64,000 nucleotides of DNA from contig NC_135570.1 in NCBI RefSeq assembly GCF_964340395.1, positions 9,639,322-9,703,321 of the forward strand, read 5' to 3'. The position numbers and the translations under genes were made by a program. This document shows positions 63,966 to 64,000 of the stretch, in pieces. The notes under the pieces are model-generated. The model was given only the letters and a program-made list of their open reading frames with translations, was not told the DNA's origin and searched no databases. Each line of letters starts with the position of its first letter. Within the stretch, counting starts at the first letter, position 1. Origin of the DNA: Glandiceps talaboti. Taxonomy: Eukaryota; Hemichordata; Enteropneusta; Spengelidae.

Positions 63966-64000
63966 AAAACGTGTCACCTTCAATTTTCTAAATTTAGATA

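Larger units (their letters stand above)
55751..64000 (+). other. Presumed first intron of the second gene
   Basis: Starts with GTGAGTATCT. No downstream exon was found in the window. Contains the microsatellites listed separately, and between them AT-rich sequence with short open frames (60304-60513, 60857-61096, 61332-61610, 63110-63370) that show no domain or splice context. Confidence 0.5.

Noticed and set aside
63534-63983. Open frames with MHAC and MDGW repeats
   Set aside because: Compound CATA/CATC/CATG microsatellite translation.

Overview
The window is nuclear DNA from an animal with large introns, AT-rich overall, crowded with microsatellites, minisatellites and short fold-back (MITE-like) transposons. 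There are no operons, ribosome binding sites or bacterial features. The level of identity of the main gene to human CCDC6, introns of 10-12 kb, frequent ACATGT-type palindromes and poly-C runs suggest a marine invertebrate (a non-vertebrate deuterostome such as a hemichordate or cephalochordate, or a lophotrochozoan). I cannot fix the phylum from sequence alone.

Region 1 (1-3978) is the upstream flank and putative promoter. Region 2 (3979-33654, + strand) is a complete CCDC6 orthologue. I assembled nine coding exons with consensus splice sites: 3979-4176, 16430-16579, 16970-17098, 27720-27823, 28909-29066, 30183-30437, 32143-32187, 32923-33062 and 33595-33654. Together they give 1239 nt, or 412 residues plus stop. 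The protein has the family's N-terminus, a long coiled coil with repeated EQExEF blocks, an SPIPY/SRPMSPG segment and a short C-terminus. Exon 7 is a 45-nt frame-preserving microexon. The 3' end of exon 2 sits in a 103-bp tandem triplication.

Region 3 (33655 to about 36500) is the probable CCDC6 3'UTR. Region 4 (about 36.8-43.1 kb) is repeat-rich: a 112-bp array with dimeric order, a degenerate retroelement-like tail ending in CA/GACA repeats, a 556-bp fold-back element, a 19-unit 65-bp satellite that grew next to MITE-like sequence, and two potential Z-DNA tracts. Region 5 (44.9-49.6 kb) has two blocks repeated in the same order, with a decayed LINE fragment between them. Region 6 (50-55 kb) has a few weak gene signals.

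Region 7 contains the first coding exon (55281-55750, + strand) of a second gene that I do not recognise, preceded by an 18-codon upstream ORF. The rest of the window (55.75-64 kb) would be its first intron. It holds large GATA/GACA, CATA, AT and CATC/CATG microsatellites and no other exon I can support.

The two genes show no functional link. The most notable material is at the level of genome structure: the exon 2 triplication in CCDC6, at least five fold-back element families with nested insertions, and the satellite that appears to have arisen from a transposon.
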